Of a stretch of 60,940 bases of DNA, positions 41,960 through 49,673 are shown piece by piece. Within the stretch, counting starts at the first letter, position 1; each line of letters opens with the position of its first letter. This DNA comes from Bacteroides sp. Its GTDB lineage: Bacteria; Bacteroidota; Bacteroidia; Bacteroidales; Bacteroidaceae. Position numbers and translations under genes: made by a program. The stretch covers positions 1-60,940 of the forward strand of contig JAFURM010000041.1 of assembly GCA_017471925.1 (NCBI GenBank), written 5' to 3'. The notes below the pieces were generated by a model. It made no database searches and was not told the DNA's origin. It saw nothing but the letters and a program-made list of their open reading frames with translations.

Positions 41960-42100
41960 TATAATTGATAGTTGATAATTGATAGTTGATAATTGACAGT
42001 TGATAGTTTAGGCACGGATATCATTCTCTGCGGAAATCTGCGTTTCGATGCTTCAACTAAAAAATTATCAATTATCAACTGTCAATTATCAATTATACTG
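41960..42100. repeat. AT-rich inverted repeat between purH and mreB
   Basis: 41965-42006 holds repeated TTGATAGTTGATAA and ATTGACAGTTGATAG units. 42062-42098 holds the complementary orientation (TTATCAATTATCAACTGTCAA). Together they form arms of about 37-42 bases that can pair, around a central 55 bases with the GGCACGGAT motif at 42010. The same unit occurs singly before lepB, its paralogue and wbqC. It may be a processing or attenuation structure between the two operon parts. Confidence 0.65.
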
Positions 42101-42103
42101 AAA

Positions 42104-43630
42104 TTAGTGTTTAAAGTGTCTGAATCCGGTGGTGACCATGGCTATGCCGTGTTCGTTGCAGTACTGGAAGGAGAGTTCGTCCTTGATGCTTCCTCCGGGC
42201 TGTATGACGGCTGTCACGCCTTCGTTTCCGGCTATCTCCACGCAGTCGGGGAAGGGGAAGAAGGCATCGCTGGCCATCACGGCTCCCTGCAGGTCGAATC
42301 CGAAGCTCTTGGCCTTCTCTATGGCCTGCTTCAGGGCATCCACGCGGCTGGTCTGTCCCACTCCGCTGGCCAGCAGCTGCTTGTCCTTGGCCAGGACAAT
42401 GGCGTTGCTCTTGGAGTTCTTCACTATCTTGTTGGCGAAGAGCATGTCTTCCACTTCGCGTTCGGTGGGTTGCTTCACGGTGACGCTCTTCAGGTCGTCG
42501 GGAGTCTCTGTCTTCAGGTCACGCTCTTGCACCAGCACGCCGTTCAGCAACGAGCGGAACTGCTTGCGGGGCAGCTGTACGGGCTTGCGCACCAGGATGA
42601 TGCGGTTCTTCTTCTGTCCCAGCACTTCCAGGGCATCCACGTCATAGTCGGGGGCGATGATGACTTCGAAGAATATTCTGTTTATCTCCTCGGCTGTGGC
42701 CTTGTCTATCACGGCATTGGTGATGAGCACTCCTCCGAAGGCCGACACGGGGTCGCCTGCGAGGGCGTCTTTCCAGGCTTGCAGCAGGGTAGGCCGTGTA
42801 GCCAGTCCGCAGGCATTGTTATGCTTCAGGATGGCAAAGGTGGTTTCGGTGCCGAATTCGTCTATCAGGTCCACGGCGGCATTGATGTCCAGCAGGTTGT
42901 TGTAGGAGATTTCCTTGCCGTGAATCTGGTCGAACATCTGGTCCAGGTTGCCATAGAAGAATCCCTTCTGATGGGGGTTCTCGCCATAGCGCAGGGTTTT
43001 CTGGCTGTTGGCAGACTGCCGGAAGGCACTGCCCTCTTCGCCGTCGAAGTAGTTGAAGATGGCGGAGTCATAGTGGGACGACACGGCAAAGGCTTCTTTG
43101 GCAAACCAGCGGCGTTCTTCCAAGGTGGTCTGTGCGCCATGCTCCATGAGGATGTCTCTCAGGGGCTGATACTGTGCCTGGCTGGCCACGATGATGACGT
43201 CGTTATAGTTCTTGGCCGCGGCTCTTATCAGGGAGATGCCGCCTATGTCTATCTTCTCTATGATGGCGGCTTCGTCGGCTCCGCTGGCCACAGTGGCTTC
43301 GAAGGGATAGAGGTCCACGATGACCAGGTCTATCTCCGGTATGTCATACTTCTCTATCTGCTGCATGTCCTGCTCCAGGGCTCTGCGACAGAGGATGCCG
43401 CCGAACACTTTGGGGTGCAGGGTCTTCACTCTTCCTCCCAGGATGGAGGGATAGGTAGTGAGGTCTTCCACTGCCTGACAGGGATAGCCCAGTGATTCGA
43501 TGAACTGGCGGGTGCCTCCTGTAGAGAGGAAGGACACTCCTTCTTCATGAAGTTTGGTGATGATTTCATCCAAGCCTTCTTTGTGGTAGACGGATACCAA
43601 GGCGGTACGGATTCTTTTTGTTTCAGCCAT
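42104..43630 (-). CDS. purH: Bifunctional AICAR transformylase / IMP cyclohydrolase
   Basis: A 508-residue enzyme for the last two steps of purine synthesis. The N-terminal IMP cyclohydrolase part is visible as IRTALVSVYHKEGLDEI and VSFLSTGGTRQFIESLG, with GRVKTLHPKVFGGIL. The C-terminal transformylase part has LRYGENPHQKGFFYG and ILKHNNACGLATRPTLLQAW, and ends in GIAMVTTGFRHFKH. It is the first gene of the unit leading into mreB; Bacteroides genomes share this arrangement. Confidence 0.96.
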   Translation of the reverse strand: MAETKRIRTALVSVYHKEGLDEIITKLHEEGVSFLSTGGTRQFIESLGYPCQAVEDLTTYPSILGGRVKTLHPKVFGGILCRRALEQDMQQIEKYDIPEIDLVIVDLYPFEATVASGADEAAIIEKIDIGGISLIRAAAKNYNDVIIVASQAQYQPLRDILMEHGAQTTLEERRWFAKEAFAVSSHYDSAIFNYFDGEEGSAFRQSANSQKTLRYGENPHQKGFFYGNLDQMFDQIHGKEISYNNLLDINAAVDLIDEFGTETTFAILKHNNACGLATRPTLLQAWKDALAGDPVSAFGGVLITNAVIDKATAEEINRIFFEVIIAPDYDVDALEVLGQKKNRIILVRKPVQLPRKQFRSLLNGVLVQERDLKTETPDDLKSVTVKQPTEREVEDMLFANKIVKNSKSNAIVLAKDKQLLASGVGQTSRVDALKQAIEKAKSFGFDLQGAVMASDAFFPFPDCVEIAGNEGVTAVIQPGGSIKDELSFQYCNEHGIAMVTTGFRHFKH

Positions 43631-43671
43631 GATGTGTTATTTTAATACGCGTATATTTTAAATATTTCGCG

Positions 43672-43679
43672 CAAAGTTA
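43672..43679 (-). promoter_or_regulatory. -7 box of purH
   Basis: Reverse-strand TAACTTTG (43679-43672) is a perfect match to TAnnTTTG followed by CGCG, 42 bases before the start codon. No clear -33 box. Confidence 0.55.
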
Positions 43680-43796
43680 CGAAATTACTTCATTCATGCC
43701 TATAACACATGGCACAAAATATGCGGAGAATGTGGGGTTTTTCTTTCAAGGAGCTGTTCCGTGCTCCTTTTATCTGCCTTTGACAGGCTTCGTGCC

Positions 43797-43929
43797 CTAT
43801 ACACGCATCATCCATCGCCCTATACGCATAAGCCCTTTCGTCCATACACGTGTGGTCCGTCGTCCATACATGTGTGGTCCGTCGTCCATACACGTGTGGT
43901 CCATCGTCCATACATGTATGGTCCATCGG
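43797..43929. repeat. Six-unit 22-bp array with palindromic cores
   Basis: Four near-identical 22-base units start at 43842, 43864, 43886 and 43908, of the pattern CCATACAYGTRTGGTCCRTC plus GT or GG. Two degenerate units precede them (43797 and 43820, with one extra base between). The last unit contains a perfect 14-bp palindrome, CCATACATGTATGG; the others have it with one change. The core CAYGTRTGG resembles CACGTATAGG of the array at 23057. The array sits between purH and the SGNH gene and is not explained by any gene. Confidence 0.85.
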
Positions 43930-43963
43930 GCAAAAAGGGGGTGTGATAGAGTCGGTTGGGGAT

Positions 43964-44836
43964 TCATTCAGCTTCGAAAGAGGCCGGATAGGCCAGGAGC
44001 TGGTATTGCAGGGCCTTGGCCATGCGATAGTGGCCGTCGGCATTGGGATGCAGACGGTCCTTCCTTCCGGTGATGCTCTCGGCGAAATAGCGCAAGTGGG
44101 CCTCGTTCACCGGATAGAGTCCGCTGATGCTGTTCAGGTCTATGACTGGCACCGCCCATACGTTGGCCGCCTCTTTCACGGCCTTCACATACTCGTCCAC
44201 GTAGACGCCTATCTTGTTGGGAAACATTTCGTCGGGCTGGATATTCTTGTCGCTGAAGCGCGCCCGTGCACGATGAAGAGGGGTCAGCAGAATAACCTGC
44301 TTGGTGGGATAATTGGTCTTCAGGAAGTCCATCACGAGATTGATACGCCCCTTGAAGGTACTGTCGCTCAACACCGGCACACGATGCTTGCGCAACTCCA
44401 TGCGCGGGCCGGCCACTTCGGTCTCCATCTCCTCCTCCGTGTACCATTCGCCCACGGGGATACCGGCATTATAGTCATTGGTTCCTGCAAAAATCAAGAT
44501 GGCATCGATGCTGTCTCCCTGTTCCTCCAACAACCGCCCGGCCTGTTTCTGCACCCCGTTCATCTGGTTGCCGTTGATGCCATAGACGCAAGGCTCAAGC
44601 CCCAAAAGCTCAGCCAGATATTCCCAATAGCACTTCGTGGTGCCCACCCGTTTCTTGTCCGTGATGGAATCGCCCAGGAAGGCCACCCGTTTTCCTTTCC
44701 ACTGGCTCTCCATCGGAGCGACAGGCGCACCGCCTTCTTCCACTTCCTGCATCCACCATCCACAAGGGAACACTTCTGCCGAGAACAAAAGGGCAGCCAG
44801 CATAAAAGCCATACATCGGTTATTCATAGTCTTCAT
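43964..44836 (-). CDS. Secreted SGNH/GDSL hydrolase
   Basis: A 290-residue exported esterase-like protein. A signal sequence (MAFMLAALLFSAEVFP) is followed by block I VAFLGDSITD (nucleophile Ser), a Gly/Asn segment GINGNQMNG, block III IFAGTNDYNAG and block V KDRLHPNADGHYRMA with the Asp-His pair. Such enzymes remove acyl or acetyl groups from glycans or lipids. It overlaps the PAP2 gene stop by 4 bases (ATGA), so it is translationally coupled to it. Confidence 0.87.
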   Translation of the reverse strand: MKTMNNRCMAFMLAALLFSAEVFPCGWWMQEVEEGGAPVAPMESQWKGKRVAFLGDSITDKKRVGTTKCYWEYLAELLGLEPCVYGINGNQMNGVQKQAGRLLEEQGDSIDAILIFAGTNDYNAGIPVGEWYTEEEMETEVAGPRMELRKHRVPVLSDSTFKGRINLVMDFLKTNYPTKQVILLTPLHRARARFSDKNIQPDEMFPNKIGVYVDEYVKAVKEAANVWAVPVIDLNSISGLYPVNEAHLRYFAESITGRKDRLHPNADGHYRMAKALQYQLLAYPASFEAE

Positions 44837-45834
44837 TCTTCAATAGTTCTTAGGGGGGTATAGACGCGCCCTCCAAACATCGGCTCTGCAAACCAGCGTT
44901 TGAACATCCACGTGACCAATATGTAGAGAGCGAATGCCGAGACAAAACCCACGATGGCATCTATCACATAATGGGCCTGGATATAGACCGTGGCACCACA
45001 CAACAACAGATAGAAAGGCGCCAGGAAGAAGAACAGTAACTTGCTGCCGCGCCACGCCATGATCATCAGCATGGTACTCATGCCCACATGCGAACTGGGG
45101 AAGGCAGCCGTGGGGCGTTCGCCCACCTGCTGCGAGCCCTCTACCAGACTGTAGAAAAAGCCCTCCTGGCATCCCTGTCCGGGAAGCAGCACCTGGTTGT
45201 GATGGAAGTAGTCGCCAATGGCAGGGAAGACACCCCGCGCCACACATTCGTCACCAATGGCAGGAAAATAGAACTGCGGACCGGCCACCGGTACGAATAT
45301 ATATATAAGGTAATAGATGAAAAACGCCGTGACAATGACAAACGACACCTTTTCGAAAAGGTCAAAACGAAACAGGAAATACCACACGACCACCAACAGA
45401 ATCATGGGATAGTAGAAGAAATAACCCATGTTGAACAACTCGCTGACCCACAGTTGAGGATAGGAGAGACAGAAGTTGACCGCCGGCTGTCCGCCAAAGC
45501 ACCATTGCTCTGCCGCAGCGAAGAGGTGGTCCAGATTGGGAAACACACGGTTGAACTCAAAGGTATCGGGATACCAATAGGAGAGCAGAGACATCTGGAC
45601 CGCAATACGAATAAAGGCTGCAAACTTGCAGGGAGCCAGCCGATAGAGGTACATTAGCAGGAAGGTCATCGTGGCTATGCTCAAGCGGTCGGCCAGCATA
45701 CGCACGGGGTGGTCCATCTCCTGAAACAGGAAAAGAATCAGTATGGAAGTCAGCAGATTGTATATCAGCGTGACCTTCTCCACGGCAAACAGCCCTTTCT
45801 TTGTCTCTACCTTCTTAAACAGTTCTAAAGCCAT
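44833..45834 (-). CDS. PAP2-family membrane phosphatase (Aur1/Ipt1-like)
   Basis: A 333-residue protein with about six to eight membrane helices. The lipid phosphatase motifs are AAFPSSHVGMST (the central Ser-His) and IQAHYVIDAIVG (the catalytic His and Asp). A third part resembles the inositol phosphorylceramide synthase family Aur1. It may remove or exchange a phosphate head group of a membrane lipid; Bacteroides makes sphingolipids and inositol lipids, so these are candidates. It starts within the end of the epimerase gene (10-base overlap). Confidence 0.85.
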   Translation of the reverse strand: MALELFKKVETKKGLFAVEKVTLIYNLLTSILILFLFQEMDHPVRMLADRLSIATMTFLLMYLYRLAPCKFAAFIRIAVQMSLLSYWYPDTFEFNRVFPNLDHLFAAAEQWCFGGQPAVNFCLSYPQLWVSELFNMGYFFYYPMILLVVVWYFLFRFDLFEKVSFVIVTAFFIYYLIYIFVPVAGPQFYFPAIGDECVARGVFPAIGDYFHHNQVLLPGQGCQEGFFYSLVEGSQQVGERPTAAFPSSHVGMSTMLMIMAWRGSKLLFFFLAPFYLLLCGATVYIQAHYVIDAIVGFVSAFALYILVTWMFKRWFAEPMFGGRVYTPLRTIEE

Positions 45835-46832
45835 CCTGCATTCTTATACCAAGCAACGGTCTCCTTCACGCCGCGCTCCAAGTTATACTCGGGGGCATAA
45901 CCCAGTTCGTTCACGGCAGGCGTAATGTCACATCGCCAGTTTCGTTGTTTCATAATGTTATACTTATCGGTATTGAGCGTGCTGCCCTTCTTGCGCCGGC
46001 GTGCCCACCATTCGGAGAGCACCGAGATGAAGCGGAGCAGGAAGAGCGGACACTTCAGGCGCACCACGAAAGGGTTGCCCAGTTCCTTGCGCAGCAGTTC
46101 AGAGAAAGCCTTGCTGGGATGCACGTCACCATCGGCCAGGAAATAGGCCCGGCGACTCACGCCCTTCTCTATTCCACGAAAGACGGCCTGCACCACATCC
46201 CTCACATAGACAAAGGTGAGGTCCTGACGACGGAAACCTGCGGCAAAGTCCACATGCTGCCTGATAGACTTGGCCATGAGGAAGTAGTCGCGTTCACGCG
46301 GACCGTAGACACCGGTAGGACGGTAAATGACGTAGGGGAAGTCGGACAGGCTCTGCAGGTAACGCTCCGCTTTCAGCTTGCTCAGGCCATAGGCCGTGTT
46401 GGGACGGGGTTCGTCATCCTCGCAAATCGGGCGATAGTCCTGCTCATGGACGGGTCCGAAGACGCTCAGCGTGCTGATGTAGACAAACTGCCGGGGCACC
46501 ATGTTCAGCTCGCACAGGGTCTCCACAAAGCACTTGGTCTGCTGAAAATTCACGCGGTCGAAGTCGGCCTTGTCGGCACACTTCGTGACACCGGCACAGT
46601 GAATGACATAGTCAAACGCGGTATGGGTTCCCTTGTAGCCGGAAAGCTGGGCACGCAGTTCGTCGGGATGGGCAAAGTCCAGTTCCAGGAAATGTATCCT
46701 GCGGTCACGCAGATACTCCCTGCTGCTACTGGAACGCACGCCAGCCCATACGCCAAAATTACGCCTCAACGCCTCTTCGACCAGGAAACTTCCTATAAAT
46801 CCGCTTGCGCCTGTGATTAAAACCGAGTCCAT
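45825..46832 (-). CDS. NAD(P)-dependent epimerase/reductase (extended SDR)
   Basis: A 335-residue extended short-chain dehydrogenase. The nucleotide motif is VLITGASGFIGS, the active site has Ser/Thr in YISTLSVFG and the YxxxK pair in TAYGLSKLKAERYL. Then YRPTGVYGPRERDYF is typical of dihydroflavonol reductase-like and epimerase members. One B. thetaiotaomicron protein of this broad family (BT_0972) has been shown to be a 3-ketosphinganine reductase; whether this is its orthologue cannot be decided here. It begins the operon with PAP2 and SGNH genes, which would suit a lipid pathway. Confidence 0.87.
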   Translation of the reverse strand: MDSVLITGASGFIGSFLVEEALRRNFGVWAGVRSSSSREYLRDRRIHFLELDFAHPDELRAQLSGYKGTHTAFDYVIHCAGVTKCADKADFDRVNFQQTKCFVETLCELNMVPRQFVYISTLSVFGPVHEQDYRPICEDDEPRPNTAYGLSKLKAERYLQSLSDFPYVIYRPTGVYGPRERDYFLMAKSIRQHVDFAAGFRRQDLTFVYVRDVVQAVFRGIEKGVSRRAYFLADGDVHPSKAFSELLRKELGNPFVVRLKCPLFLLRFISVLSEWWARRRKKGSTLNTDKYNIMKQRNWRCDITPAVNELGYAPEYNLERGVKETVAWYKNAGWL

Positions 46833-46852
46833 TCATTCTAATTTTGAGGGGA

Positions 46853-46860
46853 CAAAGATA
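46853..46860 (-). promoter_or_regulatory. -7 box of the epimerase operon
   Basis: Reverse-strand TATCTTTG (46860-46853) is a perfect match, 21 bases before the start codon. Reverse TGTG at 46883-46880 sits 19 bases further and could be the -33 element. Confidence 0.6.
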
Positions 46861-46933
46861 TAACAATAAAACGAATTTTCACATTTCTATGAGATTTTAA
46901 TCTGCAAACGACCCAAGTAAACCAATTATTTGT

Positions 46934-46941
46934 TTACTTTG
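46934..46941 (+). promoter_or_regulatory. -7 box of rnr
   Basis: TTACTTTG, one mismatch from TAnnTTTG, 65 bases before the RNase R start. No good -33 box was found. Confidence 0.4.
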
Positions 46942-47005
46942 TGGGGCAGTTTCAGCCACTCCGGACTGCCCCTATTCAAGAACTTAATCACAAAAACGAA
47001 GCATT

Positions 47006-49162
47006 ATGTCGAAGAAAAGAGAAAAAAAAGCAGGCAAGCGCATGAAGAAGAACGAGTTGGGACAACTGATATTCAACCTTTTCCACGAGCATCTTCATGA
47101 GACGCTCTCCCTGAAGTACATCTACGAGCAACTGAACCTCACGACGCATCCCTTGAAGCAGCTCTGCCGGGACATCCTGGACGACCTGCAGGCCGACGAC
47201 TATATCACCCTGACCGAGAAGTACCACTACCGCCTGAACACACACGGCAAAGAGATGGTGGGCACCTTCCAACGCAAGAGCAACGGACGCAACTCTTTCC
47301 TGCCCGAAGAGGGAGGAGAACCTATTGCCATTGCCGAGCGCAACTCTGCCCATGCCATGAACGGAGACAAGGTACGCATTGCCTTCTATGCCAAGCGGCG
47401 CGGACGCGAACCGCAAGGCGAGGTCATTGAGATACTGGAGCGTTCCAAGGACACCTTTGTGGGTACATTGGAGGTGACACGACACTATGCCTTCCTGCTG
47501 ACCGAGAACCGCACGCTGGCCAACGACATCTTCATCCCACGCGACAAGCTGAAGGGAGGGCAGAGCGGCGACAAGGCTGTAGTGAAGGTCATCGAATGGC
47601 CCGAGAAATCACATAACCCCATCGGACAGGTCATCGACATCCTGGGACGCACTGGTGACAATACCACCGAGATGCATGCCATCCTGGCCGAGTTCGGACT
47701 GCCCTACAGCTATCCCAAGAACGTGGAGGAGGCAGCCAACCGCATACCGGAAGAGATTCCGGCCGAGGAACTGGCGCGACGTGAAGACTTCCGCCAAGTG
47801 ACGACTTTCACCATAGACCCTAAGGATGCCAAGGACTTCGACGATGCCCTCTCCATCCGTCGTCTGAGAGACGGGGTGTGGGAAGTAGGCGTACACATTG
47901 CCGACGTGAGCCACTATGTCACCGAGGGCAGCGTCATCGACAAGGAGGCACAGAAGCGGGCCACCTCCATCTATCTGGTGGACCGCACCATTCCCATGCT
48001 GCCCGAACGGCTCTGCAACTTCATCTGCTCCCTCCGTCCCGACGAGGAGAAGCTGGCCTACAGCGTCATCTTCGAAATGAACGAACAGGCCGAAGTGCTT
48101 CAGTCGCGCGTAGTACACACCATTATCAAGAGCAACCGTCGCTTCACCTACGAAGAGGCGCAGCAGGTCATCGAGACCGGTGAGGGAGAATATAAGGAGG
48201 AACTTCTGCAGATGAACCGCATGGCCCAGATTCTGCGCGAGAAACGTTTCAAGGCCGGTGCCATCAACTTCGACCGCTATGAGGTGAAGTTCGAGATAGA
48301 CGAAAAGGGACGTCCCGTCAGCGTCTATTTCAAGGTGGCCAAGGAAGCCAACAAACTGGTGGAAGAGTTCATGCTCCTGGCCAACCGCACCGTGGCCGAG
48401 AAAATAGGCCGTGTGCCCAAAGGCAAGAAAGCCAAAGTGCTCCCCTATCGCATCCACGACCTGCCCGACCCCGAGAAGCTGGACAACCTGGCCCAGTTCA
48501 TCGCACGCTTCGGCTACAAACTGCGCACCACCGGTTCCAAGAGCGATGTCAGCAAGTCCATCAACAGCCTGTTGGATGATGTTCAGGGCAAGAAGGAAGA
48601 GAACCTCATTGAGACCGTCTCCATCCGGGCCATGCAGAAGGCACGCTACTCCACCCACAACATCGGCCACTATGGTCTGGCCTTCGACTATTACACGCAC
48701 TTCACGTCGCCCATCCGGCGTTATCCCGACCTGATGGTGCACCGCCTGCTGACGAAGTACATCGACGAGGGAGGGCGCTCGGCCAGCGAGAGAAAGTATG
48801 AAGCACTCTGCGAACACAGCAGCAACATGGAGCAGACGGCAGCCCAGGCCGAACGGGCCAGCATCAAGTACAAGCAGGTGGAGTTCATGACGGAACGTCT
48901 GGGGCAGGTGTTCGACGGTGTCATCTCGGGCGTCACTGAGTGGGGACTCTACGTGGAGGTGAACGAGAACAAGTGTGAAGGCATGGTGCCCATCCGCGAC
49001 CTGGACGATGACTACTATGAGTTCGATGAAAAGAACTACTGCCTGCGCGGACGACGCACCCGACGCATCTACAGTCTGGGCGATGAAATCACCATTCGGG
49101 TGGCCAAGGCCAACCTGGAGAAGAAGCAGCTGGACTTCGCACTGGTGGAAAAAAAGCCGTAA
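47006..49162 (+). CDS. rnr: Ribonuclease R
   Basis: A 718-residue 3'-5' exoribonuclease that degrades structured RNA. The N-terminus is basic (MSKKREKKAGKRMKK), followed by a winged helix and cold-shock domains to about 230. The RNB catalytic domain has the metal-binding Asp residues in TIDPKDAKDFDDALS and the segment HFTSPIRRYPDLMVHRLL. An S1 domain (VFDGVISGVTEWGLYVEVNE) closes the protein. Together with the next genes it is on the forward strand, but a separate promoter box before the next gene suggests independent units. Confidence 0.95.
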   Translation: MSKKREKKAGKRMKKNELGQLIFNLFHEHLHETLSLKYIYEQLNLTTHPLKQLCRDILDDLQADDYITLTEKYHYRLNTHGKEMVGTFQRKSNGRNSFLPEEGGEPIAIAERNSAHAMNGDKVRIAFYAKRRGREPQGEVIEILERSKDTFVGTLEVTRHYAFLLTENRTLANDIFIPRDKLKGGQSGDKAVVKVIEWPEKSHNPIGQVIDILGRTGDNTTEMHAILAEFGLPYSYPKNVEEAANRIPEEIPAEELARREDFRQVTTFTIDPKDAKDFDDALSIRRLRDGVWEVGVHIADVSHYVTEGSVIDKEAQKRATSIYLVDRTIPMLPERLCNFICSLRPDEEKLAYSVIFEMNEQAEVLQSRVVHTIIKSNRRFTYEEAQQVIETGEGEYKEELLQMNRMAQILREKRFKAGAINFDRYEVKFEIDEKGRPVSVYFKVAKEANKLVEEFMLLANRTVAEKIGRVPKGKKAKVLPYRIHDLPDPEKLDNLAQFIARFGYKLRTTGSKSDVSKSINSLLDDVQGKKEENLIETVSIRAMQKARYSTHNIGHYGLAFDYYTHFTSPIRRYPDLMVHRLLTKYIDEGGRSASERKYEALCEHSSNMEQTAAQAERASIKYKQVEFMTERLGQVFDGVISGVTEWGLYVEVNENKCEGMVPIRDLDDDYYEFDEKNYCLRGRRTRRIYSLGDEITIRVAKANLEKKQLDFALVEKKP

Positions 49163-49188
49163 AACATGCCTATTTCAAATTAAATGCC

Positions 49189-49196
49189 TACCTTTG
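49189..49196 (+). promoter_or_regulatory. -7 box before the small membrane protein
   Basis: TACCTTTG, a perfect match to TAnnTTTG, 22 bases before the ATG. The sequence TTTCAAATTAAATGCC upstream has no TTTG at -33. Confidence 0.5.
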
Positions 49197-49218
49197 GGGC
49201 TGAAAAAGAATAAGGTAT

Positions 49219-49638
49219 ATGGATAACCTCTTCACCATACTCGCAATCGTGGGCTTCATCATGGCCAAAATCTTCATGGAGAACAAGAAGAGAAAGGCCG
49301 CCGAGGAACTTTCGGGAGAAGGTTCCTCCCCCTTTGAGGACCTCTTCCCGCATACGTCTGACGATGTGCCGGAGGAAGACGATGACCTGCAGGAGATACC
49401 GTGGGAAGAGCCGTTTCATGAAACGCCCCAACCCAGACAACCGGAACCTGCCGCACCGGCCTATACCACACCGGCTGCGGAGACGATGTCTCATCGGACA
49501 ACGGCATCTCCCGAACCGGTGTCTGAACCAATGCCCGACACTCTCCCCGACACCCCCATTGAAATGGATATCCACTCACCGGAAGAGGTGAGAAGAGGCA
49601 TCCTGTGGTCGGAGATTCTACAACGGAAATATTGCTGA
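49219..49638 (+). CDS. Small membrane-anchored hypothetical protein
   Basis: A 139-residue protein: an N-terminal helix (LFTILAIVGFIMAKIFM), a basic stretch (ENKKRKAAEE), a long acidic and Pro-rich middle (EEDDDLQEIPWEEP, then HETPQPRQPEPAAPAYTTPA) and a short conserved-looking end (SPEEVRRGILWSEILQRKYC). No family is recognised. The layout suggests a membrane-anchored tail that reaches the cytoplasm and ends in a binding peptide. It lies 35 bases upstream of the CoA-transferase gene. Confidence 0.75.
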   Translation: MDNLFTILAIVGFIMAKIFMENKKRKAAEELSGEGSSPFEDLFPHTSDDVPEEDDDLQEIPWEEPFHETPQPRQPEPAAPAYTTPAAETMSHRTTASPEPVSEPMPDTLPDTPIEMDIHSPEEVRRGILWSEILQRKYC

Positions 49639-49673
49639 AGTACAAATATAAAACCATAACATAATAACGACAC

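Noticed and set aside
43696-44073. Forward frames through the 22-bp array giving repeats such as VVRRPYTCGPSSIHVW
   Set aside because: The frames merely translate a non-coding tandem repeat; all frames are open because the unit lacks stops.
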